Origin: Umbelopsis ramanniana AG
Taxonomy: Eukaryota; Mucoromycota; Umbelopsidomycetes; Umbelopsidales; Umbelopsidaceae
DNA: 64,000 nt
Assembly: GCF_025399195.1 (NCBI RefSeq)
Contig: NW_026252088.1
Span: 496,001 to 560,000 of the forward strand
Direction: 5' to 3'
Program-made: the position numbers and the translations under genes
Shown: positions 48,401-58,868 of the stretch, piece after piece
Layout: the number at the start of each line of letters is the position of its first letter
How positions within the stretch are numbered: position 1 is the stretch's first letter
The notes under the pieces: generated by a model
The model's input: only the letters and a program-made list of their open reading frames with translations
The model's database searches: none
What the model was told of the DNA's origin: nothing

Positions 48401-51400
48401 CAAAGAAGATGAAATCAATTCATCTGTCAACTTACTAGATGATGAAAACTTATATGTCTACAAAGGAAGCTTGGTAGTGCAAATGCTACAGGTAAGCTTT
48501 CATACTATCTACATTCATGAGGCTCCAGTTGTACTAACTCTGTTATAGTTGGTATTACATTCTGTAGCTTTACTTTCCGGTGACAGCGAGATGTCATCTG
48601 CCCTTGCTGAAGATCCATATTTCAAAAAGTACGTGCTTAAAGTAAGGTCTCAGTTCATGGAACTGGCCAGTTCGGTGAAAATCTCTGAAAGCGACTTTCG
48701 AAACCTGCTTATTACCAAGAGCGTGGAAACCGATGCCTTCGGCATAGCTGTGCGGGTTTTGGATAAAGAGATCTTAGAGAGCAATGATAGTGTTCGCTTC
48801 ATGCATGCTATCGAAGGCGGGTCTAACGAGCTTCTATGGCTCGCTTTCACGCATCAACATTTGACCTTATCTGGTATTTTATATGTAGAAAAGTGGGCAA
48901 GGTCAGTATTATATGATCATTTATGTTCGAAGACGGCTATACTGACGTTACATTAGGGACTCTCTATCAACTTACCCTGTGTGGGGCAATGTGACGAGTG
49001 CATTTGTTCCTTCGGCGGATTCGAAAAAAACCAAAATCTTACTAGCAAGCTTTACTGCCATTCTAGTAACTGCTCTACGACGCCGCTACTATGAACAAGC
49101 CTGGGGATTCCTGTCAGAGATGAAAGGGTTGTTATGCAATATCAGCAAGGATAAGAACGAAATATCAAACGTAATTCACAAATGTCTTAGTGGAGACATC
49201 AAGTTGGTATGTATATCATGGTACAAATAGAACTTGCTGTCTTTACTCACATTACTTTTGTAGATTGAGATGGAACCTGAAGATTACGAGTACTTTTCAG
49301 ATGACAGCTTCCGAGTGTATGACCTTAATGAAGACCAGTTTACATTCGATGCTCAACCAAGCAGCTCTTTAGCATCGACGCTGTTAGAGCTAGCTTCCTT
49401 GCAACTAAGTATGAATGTTTTGGAGTCAACTTTAGGCAACTCAGATATCCAGTTTTCCGGTCAGTGATTTATCATTTGTTGTTTATGGTGAAATCTATCT
49501 AGAGTATATTCTAATTCATCGTGAACAGATGATGTTACCACATTTGCGGTAGCTGGCTTACTGGATCCTTTGGCACAGAGAGCAGGCGATTTGAAAAAAA
49601 TAGCCATGACAATGTTGGGAGACGATATCTCACGGCGTACGTTTATAAGCGGTGTGGTTGGATCTCATATGTTGAATTGTCATACTTACGCTCTGCATAT
49701 CTAGGCAACGCTGTCAAACAATTCAAGAGCACAAGAGAGAAACGCTTTTGGTATTCACTGACTACAATTTTGCCCGAATACAAATTGCTGCCTTTCCTAC
49801 AATTCAATCAGGTAAATTGAGCTGACGACTGAATATGCTTAGGATCCATGATGGCTAATACTATACTTCACTTGGAAGAATGTACGCATAAACACATTCG
49901 TTGTTAACCCAGTGAGCGACTGTGAGGCTATCTATAAGTCTACGTCAACAGTTGGAGGCTTTTGCAAGAATAAGGTAATTTATCCGAATTTTGCCCTGAA
50001 AATCTGATATGAGATATTTACATGATCACCCTAAGGTTGGAGACAACATTCTTGCGGTATGCACTGGAACGGAAGTCAAGGAAATAGATTTGGATAAAGC
50101 TCTTCAGGCTGGTCCTCAGCCCGGAAAGGTATGTGTTGTATTGTCATACATCCATCAGTAGATACTGGAAAGAGTAATGACGCATTTCTATCTCAAAAGA
50201 TGAGCAGAACCGGTTCTTCATCATCCGCCTCCACACAGCTACAACTAGAGCATACTGATCTAGATACAGACGACGAGATGGGAGCGGACAGACATTCTCT
50301 GACTGACAGTGTAGATAATCGCAAGCAAGGCAAGAAAAAAGATCAGCATGCTCAACATAGTAGAGCGGCAACACCCGTGGCCAAATTTTTCCAGGACGAT
50401 ACAACCGGTGAGAAGATGATCAGATCGTCCAGTTTTGACAACTTGCAAGAGACATTTAAGCGAACATTGAAACTGAATGGTAAGCGATATTTTCTGTGGG
50501 CTGTATATATAGCCATTGAGGCTAATTTTGGACATATATCATAGTCAAGGACAATGCTGATCCAGTTGGTTATCGATTCCCATCGCCTTTTGGAGGAGAT
50601 AATAGCCATGAGCTGGACGCATATGAACGCTCTGTAAGTAACCTGTTATGCAGACGCCAAAAATGCTATTCTTTCTAACTCTACTATTGCTTAGGTGTCG
50701 CTACGTCGAAAAACAGCTGCAACATCCGCAGAAAGTCACCCCCAATTTCCTTTCTGTAAGTACACGATCACTCGTTTTGAAATGAAATGTCGTCTAAATT
50801 AGGTTCTCTTGCTTTAGACGTGGTTGGTTGTGACCCCGCGGATGGAAAGCCAAGTGCTGTCATATGGCAGTATGGCCATGACCGAGCTGTTGCAAACTAC
50901 TATGGCTGCCATGCTAAAACGTCCAGGTAAATATGAAACAGAGAGAAACCCATCGATACCTACCCATCTAACGACCGCCGAATTCTAGAGTGCACTTTGA
51001 TAGATTTGGTCAAAAGTTTGGAGCTGGAGATATGAAAGGAAATCTTTGTCTTTGGCGATTTGACACAAGCTCGCAAGCTAGCAAACCGTACTGGGTTGGT
51101 ATACTTTTATGATTCGGTATTGCATGGGCTGCTTTATAATAACCATATAATCTGCTGTTCAGACCTGGAACTGTCACTCAAAAGCAACCAGAGATTTTAC
51201 ATTCTTGGACTCTAGTAGTTTAATAGCATCTGTAGGCACTTCATCGGCCCTTGCCAGAAAGTAAGTGCTGCTACACCTGATTTCAACGCATGGCGTATAT
51301 GGAAAGCTAATGTATCGCTATGTGTATCCAGTAAGCAGCATGTCTGCCTGTGGGACACATTGTTACCTCCACAACAATCTTTGATATGCTGTAAGCATCA

Positions 51401-52081
51401 TGTACCAGAGCAATTACATCTTTATATCAATTTCAATCGTATTAACCTGGCCTTCTGCTAGCTATACCTGCACATGAGCTTGGTGCTTACGCTGTATCGT
51501 ATTGTTCACCTTCTCAACTGTTGTTTTCAGGAGGAAAAAGTGGAGAAATTGGTAAGTAACTGATCATCTCTTCATCGTCGCTTGCTTCAGAGAAGCTATA
51601 ACTTAATTCTTATTGCTTCCTCTAGTCGTGACTGATGTACGTCAGCGAACAATCATGCACACGTTCCAAGGCCATCAGTCAAGGATTAGGTCCATGACAT
51701 TGGATTCGGAAGATGGTTTATTGATAACCGGGTCTATAGAAGGCGACATGAAGGTAAATAACTAGCGATTGTTAGGCGTATATTTTGACCTAGATAATAA
51801 TGGTTGTTTGTTTAGATTTGGGATGTCAACACCTTCAAGCTGCGACAAACAATTGAAGCACAGCCGAAGAATCGATTTTTATCATCTGGATTCACCAAGA
51901 TACCCGTAAGTAAACAACACAGTATCCCTTCCGCTCTCGTTGGAAATGCTTCTTAATAAACTGGTCCCTTCTATTACAGCTAAAATCGTATGGTATCACC
52001 CAGATATCAGTTGGTGATGACAGTTACATATTGGCATCGGGTCCATCCGGAATCACTCGCAGCAGGATAGAAGTCAATTAA
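42417..52081 (+). CDS. RAV1: Rav1/DmX-like regulator of V-ATPase assembly
   Basis: Forty-four exons give 2254 residues. Boundaries near the ends are 42417-42503, 42575-42733, 42845-42904 and 51816-51905, 51980-52081; the largest exons are 43688-44054, 44783-45322, 47745-48491, 48549-48901 and 50200-50479. N-terminal WD40 repeats begin with MLIQQTCPGKVNQGLQS and YATGGNAVIY. The Rav1p C domain carries FYLALGKKSLVHTLWRTA, RWQTAASKNAFALLGKQRY and YAAAFFLLAGKLRDAVNVIL. C-terminal WD40 repeats include RVHFDRFGQKFGAGDMKGNL. Rav1 in yeast's RAVE complex and DMXL proteins in animals promote assembly of V1 with V0. Two introns (43208-43278, 46802-46880) are GC-AG. The exon at 50200 may begin 27 bases earlier. 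Confidence 0.95.
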
Positions 52082-52143
52082 GCTTTGCTTAAAGCATTTT
52101 AACAAAAACGAAGAAATAAAAAATGTAATTCTATAAATGCCAA

Positions 52144-54113
52144 TTATGTACTAAGATTTGCAAGGTTTGAGATGGCAACTTCGGCCTCAACAATCTGCAA
52201 GAAGTTACCAGTCCGTTTAGTTACAATTGATCACTATATTGACTTTCCTGAGCAATACATACCTTGATGACTTGCTTCACTTCCAGTCGCTTTCTGGCAT
52301 CAGCGACCCATCCACTTGCCAACTTCTTGGGCCAGCCGGTTAGCTGATTTAATTCTCTTGCTGCGCTGTCCAAATCATTTTCTCTCAAATGATACTCTGC
52401 ACGAGCTAAGCGGGCTTCGATATCTTCTCCAGAAACAAGTCCATGCTTTCTGAACATAAGCTTGCTGAGAGTGATCGATATCATATGGGAGAATATGCCT
52501 CCATTTTCCGAAATCAGCGATGACTGTCGCACCTCGTCAGCAAGATAATTAAATCTTGCCCGCAGTTCTGAAATAGACTGTACGCCTTCAAACTCAAGCT
52601 CGTGAGGAACGCTATCTAGAACAGTCTCCATCAGCTCCTTGTCTGCGCCAGTGGCCGTACTTGCTAACTTTCGCAATGCCGAAAGTTCATGTGAAAAGGA
52701 TCGCATACATCCTTTGTCAGTGGCTTTATCGAGAGCTGAGATAGCCACAGTCAATCGGTGTGAATAGCTGGCATTGTCGATCAACAATGCAGTTTCATAG
52801 GCGTGCTTTTCGAGAACAGCCAGACGAGCTACCAGGTTGTCCAATCCTCCTAAACGGCCACCTCCTTCGACTTCCACTTTGTTCTGAACTTGGCGAGTAT
52901 ATGATTTGTCCAATGTCTCTTTTTGATCCGCCATTTGAGCTGATTTCTCTATCATGAACTTTTGTCGCTCTTCATCTATTTGCTTGGTCAGCTTGGCATT
53001 AAATTCTGCAACCATAGCTGCTCTCTCTTCGTAGAATATATCAGACAACTCTCTTTCCTTCTCTCCAACTTGCCCTTCTGTGTACTTTTGAGCCACGTAG
53101 ATCTTTTCGTTATAGCCGTCCTGGACCATGTTAAAAATATGACCTAAAGCTTCGAGTCTCTCGGATGTGCGCCGAGCTCCATCCAATACATCTTGGTGCT
53201 GTTCGTATATCCGGTTAAGCTTTTCGTTTATCTCTAAGAGCTGTTCCTCCGCATCCCCCATTGCTCCTCGGCCATCGTCTGAAAGTTTTGACTCATTCAG
53301 TAGCTGTGTAATATCTCCAAAAACGCGCTGTATTCTTTCAATATCATGGTGGTTTAGTGTGATATCGGAGAGAATGATGGGTTCCATGGCTACGTCCGGT
53401 ACTATGCGTACAATGTCCACAGGCTGCTCCTCCAAATTGGATGTACCCAGCTGAGCTGATTCGGCGTTGGTCAGGTTGTCCGCCTTAGAAATTGCTGGAA
53501 GCTTCTCTTTGCCATTGAGTGACTCCGTTCGCTTTTTCCGTCTGGGAATAGTCTGTTCTATGTTTTCTTTATCCTCTCCAGTCGGCAAGGTAGGCATTTG
53601 TGAGGATAATTTAGGAGGCTCTGTTTGACCAGTCAATTTGGCGTAGGCGTCATGAAGATACTCATAGCTGTCTGAAGTAAGACTTTTGACCTTCTCTGTC
53701 ATTATCTCTTTATACTCTTCTGCTTGTTGCTTCAGTGATACTGAAGAACCGCTAGAAGTATCGGCTTGTTGCGTCAAGTGCTCGGCAAACTGAACCGCTG
53801 ATTGCGCGCCAGGTACATGTTGAACGAATGTTTGTCGAAAGGTTTGATCGCCTAAAGAGTAGTAGACTGCCCCGCAGTACGATACCGCTACGACAGAACC
53901 AGCCAAAAAGATACCAGTTACTACCTGGCCAGTCCGTGATTTCTTGCCGTCGGCATTGGTTGTCTGCAATCTCTGTAGTGGCAACTTGTTTAATCAATTC
54001 GCCCACTGTGTTTTACACTAGAACAAGTGGCATACCTTGGTTATATACTTTCCAGTTGGTCGCACCGGGATCCGTGTGGATCGCAAGTTACTGGCTGTAA
54101 TGGCTCGGAGCAT
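52144..54113 (-). CDS. MIC60: Mic60/mitofilin, core of MICOS
   Basis: Three exons (54113-54036, 53984-52263, 52194-52144) give 616 residues. The N-terminus MLRAITASNLRSTRIPVRP is a mitochondrial presequence. A single TM segment follows (VVTGIFLAGSVVAVSYCGAV), then a long coiled coil in the intermembrane space and the conserved mitofilin domain with ILSKLMFR-like ISITLSKLMFRKHGLVSGED and LNQLTGWPKKLASGWVADAR. Mic60 holds crista junctions and tethers inner to outer membrane. The last exon encodes only IVEAEVAISNLANLST, which fits the family C-terminus. It is convergent with Rav1, with 62 bases between stop codons. Confidence 0.94.
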
Positions 54114-55703
54114 GTCAGTCAACCAAATCAAGTTACTAGACTTAACTTTTTACTTATAATTTGCGGAGCCACAGGGGATAAAGATGGGTTTTTTAAATTT
54201 TTCAGCTGTTCTCAGTCTTTTCAAAACTGAGGTATGGTAGAACGCATAAGGACAGGCTTATCGGTTTGTAACCTCATTAATCACTCAATTCATCTAGAAA
54301 AGTAAGTTCCAAGAAGTCTACTGGCTACACTCTTCCAATCCTTACTGTTCCCTTCTTAAAATATAAAGAAATTTTTATTTTTGATAGTACATCAAAGGGT
54401 CTATTCATCAGTTCGATGATGAACGTTCGTCAACAAAATGCAATTTCACCGCGAATATTCCCTACAAACAAGTATTGACTACATTCATTCATGTAGGCGT
54501 TGTCGCTCCATGACGATCACCGTTTGCAATATGAGATGAAATGCGCGACACAGTAGGTAACGCCAGATATCTGTAGCAAGAGTGTGCAGATCGGCCTATC
54601 AAAATAATACAGCTATAACATAGAATGCTATCAAATTTGATGGTACAATGTCGACTTCAAAGCAAAGAGAATTATACCGAGACATCTTCACCGATTTGTA
54701 GCTTAGTTACAACTTTCGATAGTAGAAGCATCTCCTCCATAAGCAGCAAGAACACCACTTGTAAAAAATAAAACGATATACGTCCGGGAGCATTCAGCTC
54801 CTTGGGACAAGACAGTACGTCAGCTATACCAAACCTCGGTATACTCTTGGGTTGCTTAAAATAGCTTTAATAATAATAACTTTCTGATTGTGAGAGACTG
54901 CTATCATTTTTTTGTGCTACATCGCATTCTTTTCATCCTACTGCTGCGCCAAACACATGATGAGTGCTCATAGACAAGACGTTATGACTCGCCAAGTGTG
55001 GCCATGCCTGTAAAGCTATCATCTGTAGTTACTGGATAGCGAAGGTTTTATAGAGGTTACTCTCACTAAAGTTGATAACCGTTATTCAATCAAATGATCC
55101 ACATGGATGTGTTGCGTACACATCATTTGAATCTTATAATTCTGGTGATACTTTGAAAAGCATGGCCAAAGAAGTCGCTTACGGGCAAAATACGCCCAAA
55201 ACGGCAGATGTCCTTGGTCTATTCTCAGGGCAGTACATTATGCAAATTGTCACGAAGTTAGGCGGCTGTGTACTCCCAAGTCAGTTGCAGACACCTTGAG
55301 ACACACTATTTTATACATACATGGTAATATTGTTGTTGCCGTTGCATCGTAGAATAGAAACCTTGCTAAATTTAATTCCTGCAATGCTGACAAGAATTGT
55401 TAGTCCCAATTTTGAAATATTTTTAGATGGGAAGGGGTCCTCCACGAAGCGTAGGCGAACTTATCCAAAGGCACTCGTTGATTGAAAATGAACATATCCC
55501 TTCATAATAATGCACTCAAGCTCATGCACTATCGACACACAATTCGATATTCATCATGTCGCCAAATTGTCACTCTGGCAACCGCAAATTTGCTTTCAAA
55601 CTAACCTGCAGGGTAAGTACAGAGGGAATGATTTCCCAGGTTGAGCCCCACAATTAGCATGTTTGGTACGGGAGTGTGTTTCAAAGTCTCATTGCTGCGT
55701 GTC
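54114..55703. other. Long intergenic region, no supported gene
   Basis: About 1.6 kb lies between the Mic60 start and the next promoter. A 75-codon open stretch at 55072-55299 (+) looks coding-like in composition, including YTSFESYNSGDTLKSMAKEV, but starts with TTG, lacks a matching upstream exon and belongs to no family I know. The remainder is A+T-rich with no repeats or RNA genes that I can see. Confidence 0.3.
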
Positions 55704-55710
55704 TATAAAA
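55704..55710 (+). promoter_or_regulatory. TATA box of the eight-cysteine secreted protein gene
   Basis: TATAAAA lies about 50 bases before the 5' UTR intron and 121 bases before the spliced-out start region ends at the ATG (55831). This strong TATA consensus suggests abundant or regulated transcription. Confidence 0.55.
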
Positions 55711-55757
55711 GACAGAGTCAGGAAACAGGAGTTCCAATATCTCCAACACACACCAAG

Positions 55758-55823
55758 GTAAGCTATACAATACAAAGTTACATCACTTCTCACTGTTCTC
55801 ACATTGTTACTATGAAATTGCAG
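55758..55823 (+). other. 5' UTR intron of the eight-cysteine protein gene
   Basis: The donor CAAG/GTAAGC at 55758 and acceptor TTGCAG ending at 55823 enclose 66 bases and leave seven bases before the ATG. Both sites are near consensus. Leader introns often raise expression in fungi. Confidence 0.55.
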
Positions 55824-55830
55824 TTACAAA

Positions 55831-56097
55831 ATGGTTAAGGCTCTCACCATCACTGTTCTGGCTACTTTTGCTGCTTCTGCTTATGCTGCAACAGTCTCCA
55901 ACCCTCATTACCTTTGTGGATGTTTCCAGCCGGATTTTGACTACGGTTGTTGCTCTGAGCTTAAAGGCGTTTTTGATGGCTTGAATTCTTGCGCCTTGCC
56001 TCACACCGATGCTAAACTCAACGCATTTTCGTCTTGCTGCAAAAAGATTGGCGGCAAAGAAACCAAGTGTAAAACTATCTACTCATCGGATCCTTAA
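55831..56097 (+). CDS. Small secreted protein with eight cysteines, unknown function
   Basis: A frame of 88 residues with a signal peptide (MVKALTITVLATFAASAYA, likely cut after residue 19). The mature part of about 69 residues has eight cysteines at 29, 31, 40, 41, 54, 69, 70 and 80, a C-x-C, CC, C, CC, C pattern that suits four disulfides. The CC pairs recall hydrophobins, but the order and the short hydrophilic loops do not fit that family. Key stretches are YLCGCFQPDFDYGCCSELKG and FSSCCKKIGGKETKC. The promoter has a strong TATA and a leader intron. Extracellular role unknown; options include a surface protein or an interaction-related secreted peptide. Confidence 0.75.
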   Translation: MVKALTITVLATFAASAYAATVSNPHYLCGCFQPDFDYGCCSELKGVFDGLNSCALPHTDAKLNAFSSCCKKIGGKETKCKTIYSSDP

Positions 56098-56611
56098 ATG
56101 TATTCTGGTTAGCACTTGCGATGCCGCAGAGTCACTGAATAAACTCATATGTCACTTAAAGCAATAAAGCGAACAATATGCCTTCTATAGAGGACTTCTG
56201 TGTGGGATTTGTGAATTATCCTTGATGAATGACACTCCCATATCGATACAGCGGTCGAGACGGCTTCGAATGGGTTGACTTTATTTTATCCATTACGTTT
56301 TGATGAACTCTTATATTGCGCCTTGAGTTATTTGATACTCCCGTTTCTAATATGTTTTTAGCGTTCCTTCTATTTCTTTTTTAATATCGTTGACGTGAGT
56401 ATACCTGGCGTATACACGAAAGATTAACTTCTCCAGCATGGCTTTTTATCACTGTTGAACGATATAGCACCAACACTCCCGTAGCGCATACAAAGAGTTT
56501 ATGATCCTTCAATAACTGAGCGCGGTTTTTTAAACCAACGACTCCTCCGAAAGTCACGAAAACGAGTCACTGACCCTCCAGACCCTGCTCGCTTTGCTTT
56601 CCTATTCCACA
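56098..56611. other. Intergenic region before the aminopeptidase gene
   Basis: This 514-base gap holds the 3' end of the small secreted-protein gene, with AATAAA-like sequence near 56138 and 56163, and the aminopeptidase promoter. No coding frame is supported. Confidence 0.4.
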
Positions 56612-58773
56612 ATGCTTGCTCTAAGGACAGCAACGCGCTACGCATGGCGACGCCCTCGCAATATTGGACAAGTGCGCTTGTTCACCAATGCTCAGGGCTA
56701 CGATGCCATTGTGCTGAATGCTTCTTCGGATAGCGGACGATTGTCCTTAGCAGAGAGCCAACTTATTTCCCAGTCTACGCGAAGCACTATTCTAGAACAG
56801 CTGAGCGTTTCTAACTTCAAGAAGGCCGGCGATGTTCGAGTTCTTTACAATGTTGGTGGTGTCAAGCAGGTTGCAATTGTCAATCTCGGCGATCGTAAAC
56901 AGCTCAATCAAGGTGACAACTTGGAAGGCAAACGCTTAGACGCTGCTAGAACGGCGGTAAGTTTGCCACCTTTTCCTCAGTAACTATCCTATGAGGTTAG
57001 CTTTTATTAATTATAGTGTTTAGGCTGCAATTGGTGTGAAAGCCCTTCTCAATCAGGACGTTCAGAGCATTGGCATCGATATCAGCACCAGTGCGCATGG
57101 TGCAGCTGAAGGTGCTACCTTGGCAACTCATTCGTTTGATCGATTGAAAAACCCAAAAAGCAGAAAGCCTGTCGTAGACATTGGTCCGTTTTTGGAAACG
57201 ATTGAGAATGTTGATCCTTTCTTGACCTGGGAAACAGGTCAGATATATGGTGCATCTCAAAATTTGGCTCGCTCGCTCATGGAAACACCAGCAAACTTGA
57301 TGACCCCCAAAATCTTTGCTGAAGAAATTGCATACTTACTTGCTGGCCTGGAAAAGGTCGAAGTTATTGTCAGAGATGAAGAGTGGGCTTCTAGACAAGG
57401 CATGAATTCTCTTATTGGTGTGGCAAAGGGAAGGTATGTATAAATGTTTGACTAGCAGCGAAAGAGTTGTGAAGTCAACATATGTCTAATTCGATTCATG
57501 AACAGTGAGGAACCACTTCGCTTTTTGGAGATTCAGTATAAGGGCGGAAAAGAAGGAGATGCACCACTCGGTCTTGTCGGAAAGGGTGTCACTTTTGACT
57601 CGTAAGCTTTCATGCTATCATCATCCTTCACATTTTCTTGTACCATATTGACCATATATTTTTAGTGGAGGTATTTCTATCAAACCCTCAAACAACATGG
57701 CACTAATGAAGGGTGATATGGGTGGAGCTGCAACCGTGGCCGGCGCTTTGTATGGTATTTGCAAACTTGGTCTACCACTCAACGTCACTGCTGTCACTCC
57801 TTTGTGCGAAAACATGCCATCAGGAAGAGCAACAAAGCCAGGTACGCTAAATGGCGCTATAATATAAAAATGTGAGAAATGTATCTCAACCGTTTTCACA
57901 ATTTTGTAGGAGATGTTATCAAGGCCATGAACGGTAAATCCATTGAGGTCATCGACACTGACGCTGAAGGCCGATTGATTCTGGTAAGTTTAGAGCACAA
58001 GTCTGTATGTTCGATTCTCAAACCGATATTGGAACTAACATCCTGTTAGGCGGACGCATTGTACTATTTGAGCTCTCAACACAAACCTCATAGCATCATC
58101 GACCTCGCTACACTGACTGGTGCCATGGATGTTGCCCTTGGTAATGCTTTTGCTGGTGTATTCACCAACTCTGATAACTTCTGGAAGCAGCTTGATGCTG
58201 CTGGTCAATTTATGTCAGACCCATTCTGGAGGTAACCTTGTTTAAGGCCAAACTTTTGTTTTGTGAAATTGACTTGATAACTGATCCATAATGCCACATA
58301 GAATGCCTTTGAACGACGCTTACCTGGAGGAAATGACCAGCTCAAGCGTTGCAGATCTCAACAATCTTGGCTTGGGTAGGTCCGGAGGCGCATGCTCAGC
58401 AGCTATTTTCCTTAAGCAATTTGTGAGCGGCATCGAGAATGCTATTCCCAATGTCAGCGGAAACCCAGAGCTTGATGATGCTGTTGAACAAGCCGAAAAT
58501 GAAGAGAAGATTGCCTGGGCCCACATAGATATCGCTGGTGGTATGTTAGATGGTTTTACTTATCAAGTTATACGAGCAATATGGTAACATTAACCCTTCT
58601 CGATTAGTAATGGATTCCAAGCATAGTAATGGATACCATGTCAAAGGAATGAGTGGTAAGTTGTCTGACCGTACCTGCATCGAGACGTTTGCCTGCCCTT
58701 TATTAACAACTAGAACCCAGGTCGCCCGACAAGATCTTTGGTGGAACTTGCAAGAAGCATTGCCTCCAAGTAA
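56612..58773 (+). CDS. M17 leucyl aminopeptidase, possibly mitochondrial
   Basis: Nine exons (56612-56956, 57024-57433, 57506-57601, 57666-57841, 57910-57983, 58050-58231, 58302-58540, 58608-58655, 58721-58773) give 540 residues. The N-terminal domain leads to the catalytic domain with [32 protein letters not shown], the metal and bicarbonate motif [15 protein letters not shown] and [14 protein letters not shown]. These match the hexameric two-metal leucyl aminopeptidases. The N-terminus [20 protein letters not shown] is basic and acid-free, so mitochondrial import is likely. The signature reads DTDAEGRL where many relatives have NTDAEGRL; the metal ligands Lys, Asp and Glu are kept. Confidence 0.95.
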
Positions 58774-58868
58774 TACACATAGCATCAACACTGAGACAAA
58801 GCAACCGATATAATAAAACGCAGTTTATTCAGGAATTACGAGGTTATAAATTTGCCTTCTGTCTCTAT

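Noticed and set aside
55831-56097. Calling the eight-cysteine protein a hydrophobin
   Set aside because: The order of cysteines is C-x-C, CC, C, CC, C rather than C, CC, C, C, CC, C, and the loops are too short and polar.
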